Part shown: in pieces, positions 19,167 through 28,926 of the stretch
How the letters are laid out: every line of letters begins with the position of its first letter
Position numbering within the stretch: position 1 is the stretch's first letter
Source: Planctomycetota bacterium
GTDB lineage: Bacteria; Planctomycetota; Phycisphaerae; UBA1845; UTPLA1
Direction of reading: 5' to 3'
Assembly (NCBI GenBank): GCA_016235815.1
Contig: JACRIM010000055.1
Span: forward strand, 27,869-91,868
DNA: 64,000 bases
Notes under the pieces: model-generated
Database searches by the model: none
What the model saw: only the letters and a program-made list of their open reading frames with translations
What the model was told of the DNA's origin: nothing
Translations under genes and position numbers: made by a program

Positions 19167-19487
19167 CTAAATCACATCGATTTCGTAGGATGTGAGCCAA
19201 ATATCCAATTGGCTGAATTGTTGTTTGAGCTGTTCCTTATATTCGACAAAGAATTGGCGAACATCAGGTGAGTCCGTTGCGTCGACAAACAGTCGAACGA
19301 GGTCATCGCGATACACTGTTTCGCGGCTGGACCAGATGCCGTGAATCGTCTGTGTCTCGCACGAGACAGCACCGAAGCGCTTGCGGAGATCTATTAACGT
19401 GGAAGCGATCAAGTCATCGGGAACAGGACGCCCGTCATTGAACCGCAGGGGCAAGAGAATCTCGTATCGCCGGAATGCTCTGCTCAT
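19167..19487 (-). CDS. Conserved hypothetical protein
   Basis: A 106-residue soluble protein with a composition typical of a real gene (RYEILLPLRFNDGRPV, then ELRKRFGAVS-like and FFVEYKEQLKQQFSQLDIWL). I recognise the pattern as one found in scattered planctomycete and cyanobacterial genomes, but no function is known to me. Its start overlaps the end of the upstream small gene by about 53 bases, so the two probably work together. Confidence 0.7.
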   Translation of the reverse strand: MSRAFRRYEILLPLRFNDGRPVPDDLIASTLIDLRKRFGAVSCETQTIHGIWSSRETVYRDDLVRLFVDATDSPDVRQFFVEYKEQLKQQFSQLDIWLTSYEIDVI

Positions 19488-19659
19488 AGCTCGCGGGGCC
19501 GTGGACAGTGAAGCAGATGCCCTCCTGAGCGAGGAAGAGCAACGCCGCCTCGGGGACGATCATATCTCCATTGTCCTGTGACTTGAAGGAATATCTGCCG
19601 GCAAGCCCCCCCAGGGCCTTGCGTTCGGCATCAGAGTCGTTGAATCGAATCAGGATCAT
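19435..19659 (-). CDS. Conserved hypothetical protein, partner of the downstream gene
   Basis: A 74-residue protein from ATG 19659, which has an AAGGAC ribosome site; an upstream in-frame Met at 19692 is less likely. The sequence starts MILIRFNDSDAERKALGGLAGR and ends with a small hydrophobic segment. No known domain is recognised. The tight overlap with the following gene suggests a two-component module; toxin-antitoxin is possible but not shown. Confidence 0.65.
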   Translation of the reverse strand: MILIRFNDSDAERKALGGLAGRYSFKSQDNGDMIVPEAALLFLAQEGICFTVHGPASYEQSIPAIRDSLAPAVQ

Positions 19660-19774
19660 TGGATGTCCTTCACTGCAGCCTGAGTAAGGCACCGCTCACT
19701 CATTGTATCGTTGGCCATTCGTCAGGACCAATCCTAACCCATCTTCCTCATGCCGCGTCCGAAAAGGATTGGTT

Positions 19775-22700
19775 CTACGGCACGATGGCATCCACGAACG
19801 GTGCCAGATCGCGGCCGTTCACGTTTCCATCGGCGTTCATGTCGGCGATCGGGAGTTTGGCGCAGTCAGTATCGAGGCCGAGCAGGATGGCGACCATCAC
19901 CGGAACGTCGGCGAGATCAACGGCGCTGTTGGCGTTGAAGTCGCCGCGCGGGCCGTAATAAACGCGGACGGTGTTGACGCTGCCTGCGCCGCTGCCGAGC
20001 GGGTTGGCGGTGGTGAGTTCCACGCGGCCGATGCCGGCGTCGTAGCTGTACGCGATCGGGGCGCAGTCGAGTGTGACGGCGAACACGACGGAGCCTGACG
20101 GCACGCGGAGGCTGGCGCGGAAGTTCAGCGTGCCGCCGGTGACGTTGGTGAAGGTGATGCTGCTGAGTCCGGGCTGCTCGGCACAGACGGCGTTGAAGCG
20201 TTTGCCGCCGATGTAGAGGTTGTTGAAGGTCATGGAAGGCCAGCCGGTCGGCAGCTTCGGATCGATGCGAAAGAAGTTGCTCGGGGCGTCGGGCGCGTAA
20301 TCGAGGAAGGCCATGACTGCGTCTACGAATGTGGACATGGACTCCCACGCATTCGGCCAGGCGGTCTGCAGGACGAAATCGTTTTGATTCTGGTATTGCA
20401 GGCTTCCGCAATTCGGGCAGCCGCAGACCGGGCCGCAATACGGCGCAATCTGTTCGGCGCCAAAGCCGACCGGACCGACGCGGTCGAGGCAGAGGTCGAC
20501 GCGATACTTGTGGTTATCAATGTCGCCCTTGTTGGCGGTGAGATCGGCGCGCTCGGCGTAGTAGAGGCCGTACCAGAGGGTGCTGAGGAACCACGGGCCC
20601 GCGCCCCATGGCGTGTTGGTCGGGTCATCGCTTCGGCCCCAATAGTTGTCGCCCCAGTAGCGGTTGATGAGGTCGAGCCAACCGTAGGCGTTCGTGAAGT
20701 TGACGAGCGGGTGGCTGTTGCCGGTGGTGTCGTTCTGCACACCGTTCATGCGGTCGATGTAGCGGACGGCGCGCGTGTCGGTGGGCGAGTAGACCTTGAA
20801 CGGATAAACAATGCCAAGCTGCGAGATGTCGGTGATCTCGCTGTTGTCATTCAGCCAGTCATCGAGGCCGCTCTTGATGGTGTTGCCCCAGAAGTTGAAG
20901 TCGGATGCGTCGGAAGGGAAACCCAGCGCGGTGGCGAGCGCAGCGGCGTCATACAGGCCGCGCACGACGTTGGCGTTGGAATATGCGAAGAAGTTGTATT
21001 GATCCTCCCAGACGTTGTTGCTCCACATGAGTCGGCGCACGGGGTTGTAATTGAGCTTGGGTAGCAGTGCGGAGTCTCCGGGGTCGCTGTGGATGGTGGT
21101 GGCGGCTTCTTTCATCGTGGCATAGTGGCCGTTAGCGAAGGCAGTGTCGCCGGTGATCTGGTAGTGGTAGTAGAGGCCCCACGGGAAGACGGCGGTTTCG
21201 TCGATCTGCGGGCTGGACCAGACGGTGTAGCCGTCGGTGGTGTATTTCTGTTTCCAGTAGCCCTTGCCCCACGATTCGTTGTCGCGATAGCACGTGTCGC
21301 GCATCCAGTCGTAGACGCCGGCGGATTCGGGGATGTGGCCGGTGCGGGCGAGGCAGACGGCTGCATAGACGGCGTCGCGTGGCCAGCAGAATGGATATGC
21401 GCCATTGTGGAAGCCCGCGATGATGCCCTTGCTTTGGCCGTCGATGTGCAGGGCGGTCGCGAGGAGGCCGCGACGGAAGACCTCGTCGTAGCGATCATCG
21501 GGGAAGTCGATGGTGACGCCGTTGGTGAGCCAATTGGTCCAGTAGTTGTTCGTCGCGGTCTCAATCGTTGACATGGAGTTCGCAAAGAACCAGTCGAAGA
21601 CGGGGCGCACATGGTCGTTGCCGACGTTCGGATTATTTGCGCCGACGACATAGCCGCCACCGACGGCGAGGTCGATCTCGACTGGTACGCCCGGTGTGAG
21701 GGTGAGTTGCATTCCGATCCAGCCTTGGCCGTTGTCGGTGCTGGTGTCGCGCCAGGAATCGGTGGCGGGTGTGCCGCCTGCGCTGCCGACGCTGGTGCAA
21801 TGCTTCAGGGCGGTGCCGAAGAAGATGGAATTGTTCTTGGGGTAATCGGGATCGAACGTCGGGTTGTATTCGCCGCGCGAGTTGGCCGAGCCGCCGGCGT
21901 TGTCATAGGCGAACATCGCACCATGCGATGCGCCGCCGTCCTGATACATCGCATCGGAGCCATCGCCACCGTTGATGGCGTAGTCGCCATAGGCGTAGAA
22001 GTTGATCGTCCTGGGGATGCCGCCGTTGTTGGTGAGGACGAAGCGCTTGATGTAAATGCCGCGATTGGGGCCGCCGCCGTTGATGGTGGGAAAAGTGATG
22101 CCGGCCGGCGAAAAGTCGGTCTGCTGGATCGAGATGTTGTTGCCGTTGGCGTGAAATCGAGCCGTGGTGCTGACAGTGTTCGAGGTCGGGTTGTAGGCTT
22201 GGGCAACGTTGTCGTAGCCGAGGCCGTTTTGATTGGACATCCAATAGGTCGTGCCGCCCTCGCGGATGCCGGCCATGAGCTGGTTGACGTGCATCTGCCC
22301 GCGGCCGCTGGTGAGCGCGGGGAAGGTGTCGTTGCCGTTCGCGTAACCTTCGTTCTTAGTGCCGACGCCGTAGACCGCGCCAGCGCCGGGGAAGTGGATG
22401 TCATAGACCGTGCCGTTCTGATCGATCATGACGTTGATGTAATTGTTCCCGACGACGGCCTCCTCCTTCCAGAAGTAGAAGGGCGGGTAACCTTCATTCG
22501 GATTCGGCGAACCCGCGCCAGCGCCGGGCCAGGCGAGCTTGTTGGTGAATTGGTAGGCGCTGCCGCCATTGGCGAAAATCTCGCCGCCGCCGCCGGTGTC
22601 CCATGCGGAGATCTTGTATTTGATGGTGAGTCCATAAGCGCGAGTCGGCGCGGGGAGCGTTGCCTTCCACCAGTCGTAGGTTCCACCGCTGACTTCGTTG

Positions 22701-23017
22701 AATTGAAATTGGATGTCGCCGCCGAGGCTGGAGAGGACGGAGGTCGCGCCACTTCCGGGTGAACCGAACGCGCCGAAGGGGTCGGAGCCGTCGGTGGTGT
22801 AATAGATGGCGACGTGGTCGTAAGAGAATTGAAAGGCGACGCGTGCCCAGAGTGCGACGGCGTCGTCTTCGCGAGGGATCTCGGGCTCGCGCTGGGTGAT
22901 CGAGGCCGGTTGGCTGAAGACGCTTGCGCCGGGGGCGTGATCGACGGAGGTCGGCGCGGCGAATGATGAAGAAGCGAAAAGGATAACAATCAAAGCGACA
23001 AGGGCGGCGCGGGTCAT
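19775..23017 (-). CDS. Secreted GH15-like (glucoamylase/glucodextranase) enzyme with dockerin
   Basis: A 1,080-residue exported glycoside hydrolase. It has a signal peptide (1-21, ending SSFAA), then N-terminal beta-sandwich regions with a starch-enzyme-like section (YKISAWDTGGGGEIF), a beta domain (about 200-500), and an (alpha/alpha)6 catalytic part from about 510 with the GH15-type FCWPRDAVYAAV near 543-553, SPQIDETAVFPWGLYYHY and WEDQYNFFAYSNANVVRGL. The final 56 residues form a dockerin-like pair of EF-hand loops (DFNANSAVDLADV and DMNADGNVNGRDL). The substrate is likely an alpha-glucan. It is a single gene; the upstream spacer 23018-23236 separates it from trpF. Confidence 0.87.
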   Translation of the reverse strand: MTRAALVALIVILFASSSFAAPTSVDHAPGASVFSQPASITQREPEIPREDDAVALWARVAFQFSYDHVAIYYTTDGSDPFGAFGSPGSGATSVLSSLGGDIQFQFNEVSGGTYDWWKATLPAPTRAYGLTIKYKISAWDTGGGGEIFANGGSAYQFTNKLAWPGAGAGSPNPNEGYPPFYFWKEEAVVGNNYINVMIDQNGTVYDIHFPGAGAVYGVGTKNEGYANGNDTFPALTSGRGQMHVNQLMAGIREGGTTYWMSNQNGLGYDNVAQAYNPTSNTVSTTARFHANGNNISIQQTDFSPAGITFPTINGGGPNRGIYIKRFVLTNNGGIPRTINFYAYGDYAINGGDGSDAMYQDGGASHGAMFAYDNAGGSANSRGEYNPTFDPDYPKNNSIFFGTALKHCTSVGSAGGTPATDSWRDTSTDNGQGWIGMQLTLTPGVPVEIDLAVGGGYVVGANNPNVGNDHVRPVFDWFFANSMSTIETATNNYWTNWLTNGVTIDFPDDRYDEVFRRGLLATALHIDGQSKGIIAGFHNGAYPFCWPRDAVYAAVCLARTGHIPESAGVYDWMRDTCYRDNESWGKGYWKQKYTTDGYTVWSSPQIDETAVFPWGLYYHYQITGDTAFANGHYATMKEAATTIHSDPGDSALLPKLNYNPVRRLMWSNNVWEDQYNFFAYSNANVVRGLYDAAALATALGFPSDASDFNFWGNTIKSGLDDWLNDNSEITDISQLGIVYPFKVYSPTDTRAVRYIDRMNGVQNDTTGNSHPLVNFTNAYGWLDLINRYWGDNYWGRSDDPTNTPWGAGPWFLSTLWYGLYYAERADLTANKGDIDNHKYRVDLCLDRVGPVGFGAEQIAPYCGPVCGCPNCGSLQYQNQNDFVLQTAWPNAWESMSTFVDAVMAFLDYAPDAPSNFFRIDPKLPTGWPSMTFNNLYIGGKRFNAVCAEQPGLSSITFTNVTGGTLNFRASLRVPSGSVVFAVTLDCAPIAYSYDAGIGRVELTTANPLGSGAGSVNTVRVYYGPRGDFNANSAVDLADVPVMVAILLGLDTDCAKLPIADMNADGNVNGRDLAPFVDAIVP

Positions 23018-23236
23018 TTGGTTTTCTTCTTTGATAAAACGATTTACCAGTGAGTCGGCGACTATCCCGTGCGGCGCATCCGCTTGGTTAACTGCCGGTT
23101 TATCAATCGGGGGTCTACGTTGCTAGTTTATTGAAATCGAGCCGGCGATTCAACGGATTTCGGCGGAACAGACCGTGTTGGTTGCCTAACTCGTTGGATA
23201 GAGGACGGTTACAGGCGTAGGTGTCTCGGGACGTGG

Positions 23237-23875
23237 CTAGGATTTGCTCGTGGCTGAAACGAACTGCTCGATCAGGTTGGGGGACTTAATACCAGGGGCC
23301 GATTCGACACCCGAAGAGACATCGACCGCCCAGGGACGGACCGACCGAATGGCGGCGCGGACGTTTTGCGGAGTGAGGCCGCCAGCGAGAATCATTGGAG
23401 GGGCATTGTCGAGTGCGCCGGCCTGTCGAGCTTGGTTCACCAAATCCCAGTCGAAGCGTTTGCCGCTGCCGCCTCGGGCGGTGGGTGAATAGGCATCGAG
23501 CAAGACGCCGCTGACGCAGAGATCGCGCAGGCGGGCGATGTCGTCCACGAAGGAGCGATCGCGGACGCGCAGGGCCTTGATGATTCTCAGCGCACCGAGT
23601 TGAGCAATGAAAGCGGTCGATTCGTCGCCGTGGAGTTGCACAGCGGTAAGGCCGACGACGTCGACGATCCGACGGATGGTCGCGGGGCGGGCATTTACAA
23701 AGACTCCTACGGCGGCAACGAAAGGCGGCAGGACAGCGACGATCTCGCGGGCGCGCGACGGTGTTACCTGCCGCGGGCTTTTCGCGAAGACGAGGCCGAT
23801 GGCATCGGCACCGGCATCGGCGGCGATGACGGCGTCCTGTGGGCGGGTGATGCCGCAGATTTTGACCCGGGTCAT
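23237..23875 (-). CDS. trpF: Phosphoribosylanthranilate isomerase
   Basis: TrpF catalyses the third step of tryptophan synthesis. From ATG 23875 it has 212 residues, the normal size, with KICGIT at 5-10 (catalytic Cys7), catalytic Asp127 in VLLDAYS, and phosphate-binding ILAGGLTPQNV and VDVSSGVESAPGIK segments. The open frame extends upstream to 24124 into recJ antisense, which is not coding. It is divergent from recJ with a 117-base spacer. No other trp gene is in the window. Confidence 0.94.
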   Translation of the reverse strand: MTRVKICGITRPQDAVIAADAGADAIGLVFAKSPRQVTPSRAREIVAVLPPFVAAVGVFVNARPATIRRIVDVVGLTAVQLHGDESTAFIAQLGALRIIKALRVRDRSFVDDIARLRDLCVSGVLLDAYSPTARGGSGKRFDWDLVNQARQAGALDNAPPMILAGGLTPQNVRAAIRSVRPWAVDVSSGVESAPGIKSPNLIEQFVSATSKS

Positions 23876-23992
23876 GGGGACACTTTTGCAGGAAAACCAC
23901 GAGTTATCAAGGGAAAATCGGCCGGCTGCGAAGCGAGTGCGAGTGGGATACCATGGATGCAAATGGCGTTTCAGGGACGGGAGAAGAATCGA

Positions 23993-25735
23993 GTGCCGAA
24001 GGACTGGCTGATACCACCGCCGCACCCTTTGCGCGATGAACTGGCGACGGCGCTGCGCATCTCGCCGGTGGTGGCACAGGTTCTGCTCAACCGGGGGATC
24101 GAGGATGCCGAGACCGCGCGGCAATTCCTACGGCCGGCGGCGAGCGATTTGATTCCGCCGGAGCGGCTGCCGGGGGCGACCGAAGCGGCGGAGCGAATTG
24201 CGGCGGCCGTTCGCGATGGTCGGCGGATCGTGCTGTTTGGCGATTATGACGTGGACGGCATCACGGGCGTGTCAATCCTGTGGCACTGTTTGCGGCTCGC
24301 CGGCGGCGATCCGGCGTTTTACATCCCGCATCGGCTGGAGGAGGGCTATGGCATCAGCCCCGAGGCGATTACGTCGCTTGCTGACGAAGGGGCGCAGGTC
24401 ATTGTGTCAGTGGATTGCGGCGTCACCGCGATTGAGCCGGCGCGGATCGCGCGGGAGCGCGGGGTCGAGTTGATTATTACAGACCATCACGCGCCGCATC
24501 GTGGCGCAAACGGCGCGCTGGAGTTGCCGGATGCGCTCCTTGTGCATCCGGGTCTGAGCGAGGGGTCGTACCCGAATCCGAATCTGTCGGGGGCGGGCGT
24601 GGCGCTGAAGGTGGCGTGGGCCATCGCGCAGAATCTCTCGGGCGCGAAAAAGGTGAGCGAGGAGTATCGGGCGTTCCTGATCGACGCGATGGGACTCGCC
24701 GCCCTGGGGACGATCGCCGACATCGTGCCGCTGCTCGGAGAAAATCGAATCATCGCACATCACGGGCTTCTGGGGTTGCCGCAGAGCCGGCTCGCGGGGG
24801 TGCGGGCGTTGATTGCCTCGGCGGGCTTGGCGGGCAAGGCACTGGATGGTTATGACATCGGATTCAAGATTGCGCCGCGATTGAACGCAATCGGCCGCAT
24901 GGGGCACGCACAACTGGCGGTGGAATTGTTGACGCGGGCTGACGAGGCCGAGGCAATGAAAATCGCGGCGAACCTCGAACAGCAGAACAAGGCGCGGCAG
25001 ACGCTGGAGCGAAAGATCGCCGGCGAGGCGGAGGAGATGGTGCAGGCGCAGGGGCAGGACGCCGACTCGGTGCGGGCCATTGTGCTGGCTTCGCACGGGT
25101 GGCACGCGGGCGTGATCGGAATCGTGGCCAGCCGAATGACGGAAATGTTCGGCAAACCGACGGTGATGATCGCGCTGGAGAATGAGACGGGGCAGGGATC
25201 AGCGCGAAGCGTGCGGAACTTCGCGCTGAATGAGGCGCTGGCGGATTGCGGGCAGTTTCTCATTACCTATGGCGGGCACGCGATGGCGGCGGGCCTGCGG
25301 ATCAAGGCAGAGCGCGTGGATGAGTTTCGCACGGCGTTTCAGAACCGGGCAGGGCAACTTCTGACGTCGAATGATCTCGTGCCCAAGCTGCGTGTCGATG
25401 ACGTGGTATCACTGGATCGCCTGAATGAATCGCTCGTGAAGGAACTCAAGCAGCTTGCACCCTTCGGCGCGGGCAATCCGGCGGCGCGGCTGGCGACGGA
25501 CTGGCTCGATGTCTTCGGCGATCCGCGGACGGTCGGCTCAGCGGGGACGCACCTTCAAATGCAACTCACCGACGGGCGCACGCGGTGCAAGGGAATCGCC
25601 TTTGGTCAGGCAAAGGCAAGCGGGCAATTGGCCGATCATCGGCGGTGCCGCGTGGTGTTTGAGCCGGTGATCAACGAGTGGAACGGCCGACGAAGCGTGG
25701 AGATGCAGGTTCTCGACATCAAGTTTCCGGAGTGA
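23993..25735 (+). CDS. recJ: Single-stranded-DNA exonuclease RecJ
   Basis: A 5'-3' exonuclease used in recombination and mismatch repair, about 580 residues. The DHH phosphoesterase motifs are present: DYDVDG (84-89), SVDCGV, TDHHAPH (Asp164, His165, His166), and the DHHA1 GGHAMAAG motif near 427. A C-terminal OB-like part follows. GTG 23993 has a GGGAG ribosome site and gives the usual (M)PKDWLIPPPHPL start; ATG 23957 and 23963 are alternatives in frame. Confidence 0.94.
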   Translation: MPKDWLIPPPHPLRDELATALRISPVVAQVLLNRGIEDAETARQFLRPAASDLIPPERLPGATEAAERIAAAVRDGRRIVLFGDYDVDGITGVSILWHCLRLAGGDPAFYIPHRLEEGYGISPEAITSLADEGAQVIVSVDCGVTAIEPARIARERGVELIITDHHAPHRGANGALELPDALLVHPGLSEGSYPNPNLSGAGVALKVAWAIAQNLSGAKKVSEEYRAFLIDAMGLAALGTIADIVPLLGENRIIAHHGLLGLPQSRLAGVRALIASAGLAGKALDGYDIGFKIAPRLNAIGRMGHAQLAVELLTRADEAEAMKIAANLEQQNKARQTLERKIAGEAEEMVQAQGQDADSVRAIVLASHGWHAGVIGIVASRMTEMFGKPTVMIALENETGQGSARSVRNFALNEALADCGQFLITYGGHAMAAGLRIKAERVDEFRTAFQNRAGQLLTSNDLVPKLRVDDVVSLDRLNESLVKELKQLAPFGAGNPAARLATDWLDVFGDPRTVGSAGTHLQMQLTDGRTRCKGIAFGQAKASGQLADHRRCRVVFEPVINEWNGRRSVEMQVLDIKFPE

Positions 25736-25813
25736 GCGAGTCTGAGCACATCGGGCGAACAGAGAAGCGGGGCGGCATCTCAATCGCATGGAGCGAATCC
25801 TCGCTCGCACCGG

Positions 25814-27457
25814 TTGGAAATCCACCATGGCGGATATTGGACCGGTGCCACAAGTGTGGACGTTGCGGCGCTGGCGTTGATTGCGCTGTTCGTGGGGTCG
25901 ATGAGTCTGCCGGGGATCACCCATGGCGGCTTGGGGTGGTCGGATGCGCCGAATCATGCGCTCGATGGCGTATTCGTTTACGAGTTTGTGAAGCAGTGGC
26001 CGATCGCGCACGCGCGGGAGTGGGCCGAGCAGTTCTACCTGCGCTATCCGGCACTGGGGATCATCGTGTATTACCCGCCGGGGTTTGCGGTTGTGGAGGC
26101 GGGGGCGTTCGCACTTCTGGGCGTGAACATTGTTTCGGCGCGGTTGACGGTGGTGCTGTTCGCGGTCGGCGCGGGCTGGTTGATGTATTTGCTGGGGCGT
26201 CGGTGGTTTGATCGACCGACGGGGCTGTTCGCGGGGTTGCTGTTGATCACCTGTCCGCATGGGTTCCTCTGGATGAACGACGTCATGCTGGAGTGGCCGG
26301 CGACGTTTTGGATTCTGGCGAGCGTGTATTGTTTTGAGCGCGATCGGGCGGCGGCGCATGCGCGGTGGGCGATTGCGCTCGCGGCGTGCGCCGTCATGGC
26401 GTATCTCACGAAGCAGACGGCCGGGTTCATTCTGCCGGTGTTGGGAATGTATGCGTTTGTTGCACGGCTGCCGCGAGCTTATTTCGTGAATGTGGCGCGC
26501 GCTTTGTCGATGGTGGTCGCGGTCGGAGTCATTGCGGCGTACCACGTCGCGACGAAGAAGTATGCGGCGTTGCCGTCGCATCTGCTGGCGACGTCGGTGG
26601 ATATTCACTTCTATCCGCGGCATCTGCCGGAGATTCTCGGTTGGCCGCTGTTGGGCGTGGCGCTGCTGGGGATGGTCACCATGGCAGCGCGGCTATCGCG
26701 GGGACCGGGTTCGCTGCTCATGTTGTGGTTTGTCGCATGGGCGGGTTTCAGCACCGTGATCGCCGCGAAGGAGCCGCGGTATTTCTTTTTTGCGATCCCG
26801 CCGATGGCGTTTGCGGCGGTGCGATTTTTCCTACCGGCCGCGGGAGCGGTGATCTCCTGGCGCGCCGACAAGGCGAGGATTGTGTTGCTGGCGGCGCTGG
26901 TGTTGGTGCAGGCCGGCATCGCGCGGGCGCGCGATGTGGGGCGGTTACCGCGATTTGAGGGCGCGGTGGAGGAATTGGTAGGTCGCACAGATGCGGATGT
27001 CGTGCTGGTCGATGCGGTGCGCGACGGACAGGTGGCGTTTGATATCTACCAGAATGAAGCGGCGCGAAAGCGGATTCTCATGCTGCGGGCCAGCAAGATG
27101 CTCTATGCCCGAGCGGCGCGGGAGAAGTACGACTATCAGCAGTTCGTCGAAAGCGAGTCGAACATCGTTCGACTGCTCGACCAATACGGAATTCGCTACA
27201 TCCTCATCGAGTCCGCCTATCCCGCAACACCGTATGTCGATGCCGATCCGCCGCCGCGAAAGATGCTGCGCAATCTGCTGACGAGCGACCCGCGTTTCCG
27301 GCTGGTGAGGGCGTGGCCGATGCGCTGCGGCGACCCGATCTGGAACGACGTGGAGCTGCGGCTTTATCAATATCCATCGTGCCCGGCGCGGGGGTCGAAG
27401 ATGATCAAGCTCTCGATCCCGGCGATGGGGCGGGAGGTGACGTTCGAGTTGCCGTAG
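25814..27457 (+). CDS. GT39/ArnT-like membrane glycosyltransferase
   Basis: A 547-residue polytopic membrane protein with about 11 hydrophobic helices followed by a soluble C-terminal domain. The first periplasmic loop has SDAPNHALDGVF, matching the acidic catalytic loop of ArnT/PMT-type enzymes, and YYPPGFAVVEA follows, another hallmark (YPPL/G). These enzymes use polyprenyl-phosphate sugars to glycosylate lipids or proteins. The acceptor is unknown. It begins about 80 bases after recJ. Confidence 0.75.
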   Translation: MEIHHGGYWTGATSVDVAALALIALFVGSMSLPGITHGGLGWSDAPNHALDGVFVYEFVKQWPIAHAREWAEQFYLRYPALGIIVYYPPGFAVVEAGAFALLGVNIVSARLTVVLFAVGAGWLMYLLGRRWFDRPTGLFAGLLLITCPHGFLWMNDVMLEWPATFWILASVYCFERDRAAAHARWAIALAACAVMAYLTKQTAGFILPVLGMYAFVARLPRAYFVNVARALSMVVAVGVIAAYHVATKKYAALPSHLLATSVDIHFYPRHLPEILGWPLLGVALLGMVTMAARLSRGPGSLLMLWFVAWAGFSTVIAAKEPRYFFFAIPPMAFAAVRFFLPAAGAVISWRADKARIVLLAALVLVQAGIARARDVGRLPRFEGAVEELVGRTDADVVLVDAVRDGQVAFDIYQNEAARKRILMLRASKMLYARAAREKYDYQQFVESESNIVRLLDQYGIRYILIESAYPATPYVDADPPPRKMLRNLLTSDPRFRLVRAWPMRCGDPIWNDVELRLYQYPSCPARGSKMIKLSIPAMGREVTFELP

Positions 27458-27726
27458 GAGTTCGGCGGGACTATCCGGCATTCCCCTCAGTCCCATAAGG
27501 GACGACCCGACAATTGCCCAGCAGCTTCACTGCTGGGACAGCTTTCCCCATTATCGACAAAGTGCCGGAGGCACGACTGAACTTCCCCTTCCTAGCATCC
27601 TTCGCTCCCACCTCGCCATCATTTAACACGTCCATTTCATTTCCAATCCCTTCTAATTACAATCGACTTTCATTGGGGCCGGATAGCCCTGCCATGCTCA
27701 CCTCTTCCTCGAAAGGAAATCGTCGA
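27458..27726. other. Spacer with two short hairpins
   Basis: There is no convincing gene in these 270 bases. A 5-bp hairpin (27490-27503, gtccc/gggac) and an 8-bp hairpin (27517-27537, cccagcag/ctgctggg) lie close together soon after the GT39-like gene and may act in termination, although no T run follows. The coding strand composition changes here from G-rich to C-rich. Confidence 0.45.
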
Positions 27727-28188
27727 ATGCGCACGCTCGCAATCACCTGCCTCGGCCTACTGTCGTTGGGCTGTACCCGCGTGGACTACCTGAGCTACTG
27801 CGGTATTCAGGAATGGCCCACCGGCTCTGCCTTCGTGCAGTCCGTGGACAACACCGACGTCTACGAAGGCCTCCCCGACAAGCCCTACACCGTCGTCGGC
27901 CTGATCGACGTCTACGACGACCAACCGTTCTTCCTCAACAACGACGTGAAGAAAAAAGTCCTCAAAATGGCATCGGACCACAAAGCCGACGCCCTCGTCT
28001 GGCTCAGCGACCGCGCCGTCTCCAGCGGCTCATTAAGGATGCGCGAAAACGAGCGCGCTGCTGCAACCCTCGACACCGGCCGATCAAGCCAACCCGAAAT
28101 GGTCGTGACGCACGCTAACCAATATGTGTCTACGTCATACCGCAAAAGCCTGCGCAGCAGCTTGCTTGTGATCAAGTGGAAATCATAA
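27727..28188 (+). CDS. Putative small lipoprotein
   Basis: A 153-residue protein with a lipoprotein signal, MRTLAITCLGLLSLGC, with the lipobox Cys at 16. The mature part contains the segment TVVGLIDVYDDQPFFLNNDVKKKVLKMASDHKADALVW, quoted here only to show its mixed alpha/beta character over about 40 residues, so no Pfam-like domain is claimed. ATG 27727 has an AAAGGA ribosome site; the long open frame upstream to 27514 is not used. Codon use is C-ending, unlike the G-ending neighbours, which suggests separate ancestry. Confidence 0.7.
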   Translation: MRTLAITCLGLLSLGCTRVDYLSYCGIQEWPTGSAFVQSVDNTDVYEGLPDKPYTVVGLIDVYDDQPFFLNNDVKKKVLKMASDHKADALVWLSDRAVSSGSLRMRENERAAATLDTGRSSQPEMVVTHANQYVSTSYRKSLRSSLLVIKWKS

Positions 28189-28250
28189 CCAAGTACGCAA
28201 CCTTCGTTACGGACGGAACAGGTATCAAAATCAGTATTGGAACCCGTGCT

Positions 28251-28748
28251 ATGCGAAAAACTGCAATTGGAATAGTCGTAGTGCTCCAATTGATTGCGTT
28301 GTCCGGTGCAAACTGTCAGCCCTTTCTCGCCCCAGACCTTTCCCTACCCACGCCACTCTTGGCTGGTGTCTATTCTGGCGATGCCTCCTGTGTAAGAACT
28401 ACCACCACAGAACAACAAGACACACAGGAAACTCCGCCCCCAACAGGAGTCATCTTCGAATTCAGTAGTGCGGGCCTGCCAATTATTCGTGGTGAAGAAC
28501 TGCGTTCTGGCAGACGCGAGCCGCTTGGAAGCGGGGTAGTCCTCGTCTATACAAGAATTGCCTCCATTACTAATGGAATCGTCATTCATTCGAACTTTGA
28601 GAACACAGGTGGCAGCGTTATTGGATCATCGATCGCTACACTTCAAGCTGAGGGAGCAACCACGATTCGCTATAAACTCAACTCGAGTATTACTGACGGC
28701 GGTCTTTTGGTTGTGAATAACTGTAACGCGGTCCTGACGAAGCAATAA
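28251..28748 (+). CDS. Putative exported protein of unknown function
   Basis: A 165-residue protein beginning MRKTAIGIVVVLQLIALSGANC, which reads as a signal peptide and possibly a lipobox-like end (LSGANC). The mature part is Ser/Thr/Gly-rich and beta-strand-like and ends VVNNCNAVLTKQ. Base composition is lower in GC than the core genes. It follows the lipoprotein gene by 62 bases in the same direction. I do not recognise the family. Confidence 0.65.
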   Translation: MRKTAIGIVVVLQLIALSGANCQPFLAPDLSLPTPLLAGVYSGDASCVRTTTTEQQDTQETPPPTGVIFEFSSAGLPIIRGEELRSGRREPLGSGVVLVYTRIASITNGIVIHSNFENTGGSVIGSSIATLQAEGATTIRYKLNSSITDGGLLVVNNCNAVLTKQ

Positions 28749-28788
28749 CGTATGCGAATAGTTTCAACTACGAAATTGGTGAGTCCAT

Positions 28789-28926
28789 ATGGATGAGGAA
28801 GCGAAACTCGAAGACCGCTATCGGTTCTTTACCGAAAAAGGAATCGACCTCGCCATTGAGCACGACAAGATTCTGATCACATTGTTTGTAGCGATTATCG
28901 CGGAGGCGAAAAAGGTGTCAGGTTGA
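28789..28926 (+). CDS. Short ORF, 45 residues
   Basis: An ATG at 28789 with a GGTGAG sequence 6 bases upstream opens a 45-codon frame ending TGA at 28924-28926. The predicted peptide is charged at first (MDEEAKLEDRYRFF), then has a hydrophobic stretch (ILITLFVAIIAEA) that could be a membrane helix. It follows the two small exported-protein genes. There is no homology to judge by, so it may or may not be real. Confidence 0.4.
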   Translation: MDEEAKLEDRYRFFTEKGIDLAIEHDKILITLFVAIIAEAKKVSG

